NCBI GenBank assembly: GCA_021287065.1
Contig: JAJTBE010000142.1
Span: forward strand, 1-64,000
Direction: 5' to 3'
Source: Bacillota bacterium
GTDB taxonomy: Bacteria > Vulcanimicrobiota > JAJTBE01
Length of the DNA: 64,000 bases
Below are positions 63,158 through 64,000 of this stretch, one piece after another. The first letter of the stretch is position 1, and each line of letters begins with the position of its first letter. The notes below the pieces were generated by a model that made no database searches, was not told the origin of the DNA, and saw only the letters and a program-made list of their open reading frames with translations. Position numbers and translations under genes: made by a program.

Positions 63158-64000
63158 TTAGATTGGAAAGTTGGTATTAATTCGGTGGCATTGCCCCTGC
63201 CTTCCGGCTGTTGTCAGAAAAAGCTGATCATTTTCAGAATCCAAACAGTAAAACAAATCTTTATTTCCGGAGTAAACTGCAGATGAAACAATACCTGATT
63301 CGCTTATTTTTCTCTCTTCAACAGTATCTGATTCATATATCACAGACTTGCCGTCTTCAACCTTTTCATAAAAGTACAGGTTCTCGGAATAGTAAAGCAA
63401 GTTTAATATGTTATCAAAACCTATAAGACTAATTTCATTTGTTGACAATTCCAATTTGTATAGCTGGCTTATTCCATCAGGCTTAAGCGCAATAAACAGA
63501 ACATTATCTTCATAAGGATAAAATCTCAAAACAGAACTATTTTTATCCCAGATACAGTTTATAGCCTGATGAGTAATTGTATCAATTATACTAATGACCC
63601 CGCCATTCTGGCCTGCCAGTCTTGTTTCATCAATCCATTCAAAACAATTGCCGCTGTATCTGCCTTGCTTATCCGTATTGTCTTCTTCATTCAGAGATTT
63701 TACGCTGAATTCATATATATCATTTGTCTTATTTGAAAGAACCACATCAAAAAAAGGGAGCTGCTGAAAATATTTGAACCGTCTTAAAACAAAAGATTGA
63801 AGCTTGTCTGTTATAGTCTCTTTCTTTGTGTGGATCTCACCGGAAAGATAATACTTTTCATCGGGAGAAACGCGGAAATAAAACTCAGAAGCCTTCACTT
63901 CTCTGATAATGCTTGTTTTTCCGGAATCCCCATCAACCTCTGCAAGAAAATGACACCCCTCATTTTCGAGGACAACAATCAGACGATCATCATCCCTCCA
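63158..64000 (-). CDS. Partial beta-propeller-like protein, N-terminus beyond window
   Basis: The frame is open to the window edge: codons from 64000 read WRDDDRL..., in frame with the GTG at 63898, so the gene starts outside. At least 280 residues. Strand-rich repeats such as CFEWIDETRLAGQNGGVISIIDTITHQ, ENLYFYEKVEDGKSVIYE and NKDLFYCLDSENDQLFLTT suggest a WD40/TolB-like beta-propeller. No catalytic motif visible. Confidence 0.72.
   Translation of the reverse strand, partial: WRDDDRLIVVLENEGCHFLAEVDGDSGKTSIIREVKASEFYFRVSPDEKYYLSGEIHTKKETITDKLQSFVLRRFKYFQQLPFFDVVLSNKTNDIYEFSVKSLNEEDNTDKQGRYSGNCFEWIDETRLAGQNGGVISIIDTITHQAINCIWDKNSSVLRFYPYEDNVLFIALKPDGISQLYKLELSTNEISLIGFDNILNLLYYSENLYFYEKVEDGKSVIYESDTVEERKISESGIVSSAVYSGNKDLFYCLDSENDQLFLTTAGRQGQCHRINTNFPI

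Overview
The window reads as a chromosomal segment of a free-living, anaerobic, Gram-negative-type bacterium from a poorly sampled lineage. Anaerobic metabolism is indicated by a flavodiiron protein, a 2-oxoacid:ferredoxin oxidoreductase cluster, a hydrogenase-maturation protease, an iron-sulfur flavoprotein and three radical SAM enzymes. Several lipoproteins with lipobox cysteines, many TPR proteins, frequent TTG/GTG starts with good Shine-Dalgarno sequences, and TATAAT -10 boxes are also typical of the window. I cannot assign a phylum from sequence alone. The feel (TPR lipoproteins, zinc-ribbon Ser/Thr kinase, large unknown proteins) is that of candidate phyla such as Wallbacteria or Riflebacteria, but this is a guess.

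Layout. 0.5-3.6 kb (minus): zinc-ribbon Ser/Thr kinase, a MNT/HEPN toxin-antitoxin pair, an orphan FtsX. 3.9-11.6 kb (plus): family-4 glycosidase, unknown Gly/Ala-rich protein, a very large DUF2339 membrane protein, an unknown helical protein and a small exported protein with a terminator. 11.6-13.7 kb: repeat island, a decayed pRiA4b-ORF3-type gene and the unknown gene it may have been fused to. 14-16.4 kb (plus): a 5'-nucleotidase-type metallophosphoesterase and a membrane protein. 16.4-23.7 kb (minus): esterase, TGS-uridine-kinase-like protein, amino-acid permease with an inserted soluble domain, UspA, DAHP synthase, and an elongated proteasome-fold (Ntn hydrolase) protein, the most interesting gene of the window. 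23.7-26.8 kb: a 3-kb gene-free island with a ~193-bp GC-rich tandem array, an element with 15-bp terminal inverted repeats, and dispersed repeat modules.

26.8-32.3 kb: sensor histidine kinase divergent from a PAS-GGDEF diguanylate cyclase, then an 828-residue protein that looks like a nucleoside-phosphorylase fold joined to an ADP-ribosyltransferase-like C-terminus. 32.3-32.8 kb: repeat island. 32.8-35.7 kb (minus): four unknown or membrane proteins, one an ankyrin lipoprotein. 35.9-40.7 kb: HycI-like protease, iron-sulfur flavoprotein, radical SAM protein (minus), a second 5'-nucleotidase, an amidase. 40.7-48.7 kb (minus): predicted aminopeptidase, zinc-finger/TPR protein, TPR protein, hypoxanthine phosphoribosyltransferase, TilS, KAP-family P-loop NTPase. 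48.9-52.7 kb: lipoprotein (minus), flavodiiron protein, tRNA-Tyr, a serine beta-lactamase-fold lipoprotein. 52.9-58.7 kb (minus): TPR lipoprotein, KorB-KorA-KorD, HAD phosphatase, TPR lipoprotein. 58.7-59.5 kb: repeat island. 59.5-64 kb: B12-binding-type radical SAM protein (minus), DarG-like macrodomain protein, radical SAM protein, and a beta-propeller-like gene cut by the window edge.

The gene-free islands (1-511, 11.67-12.37, 23.7-26.8, 32.26-32.83, 58.7-59.5 kb) are mosaics of the same few non-coding modules in both orientations. Long open frames inside them are a by-product of GC-rich repeats and are not annotated as genes.
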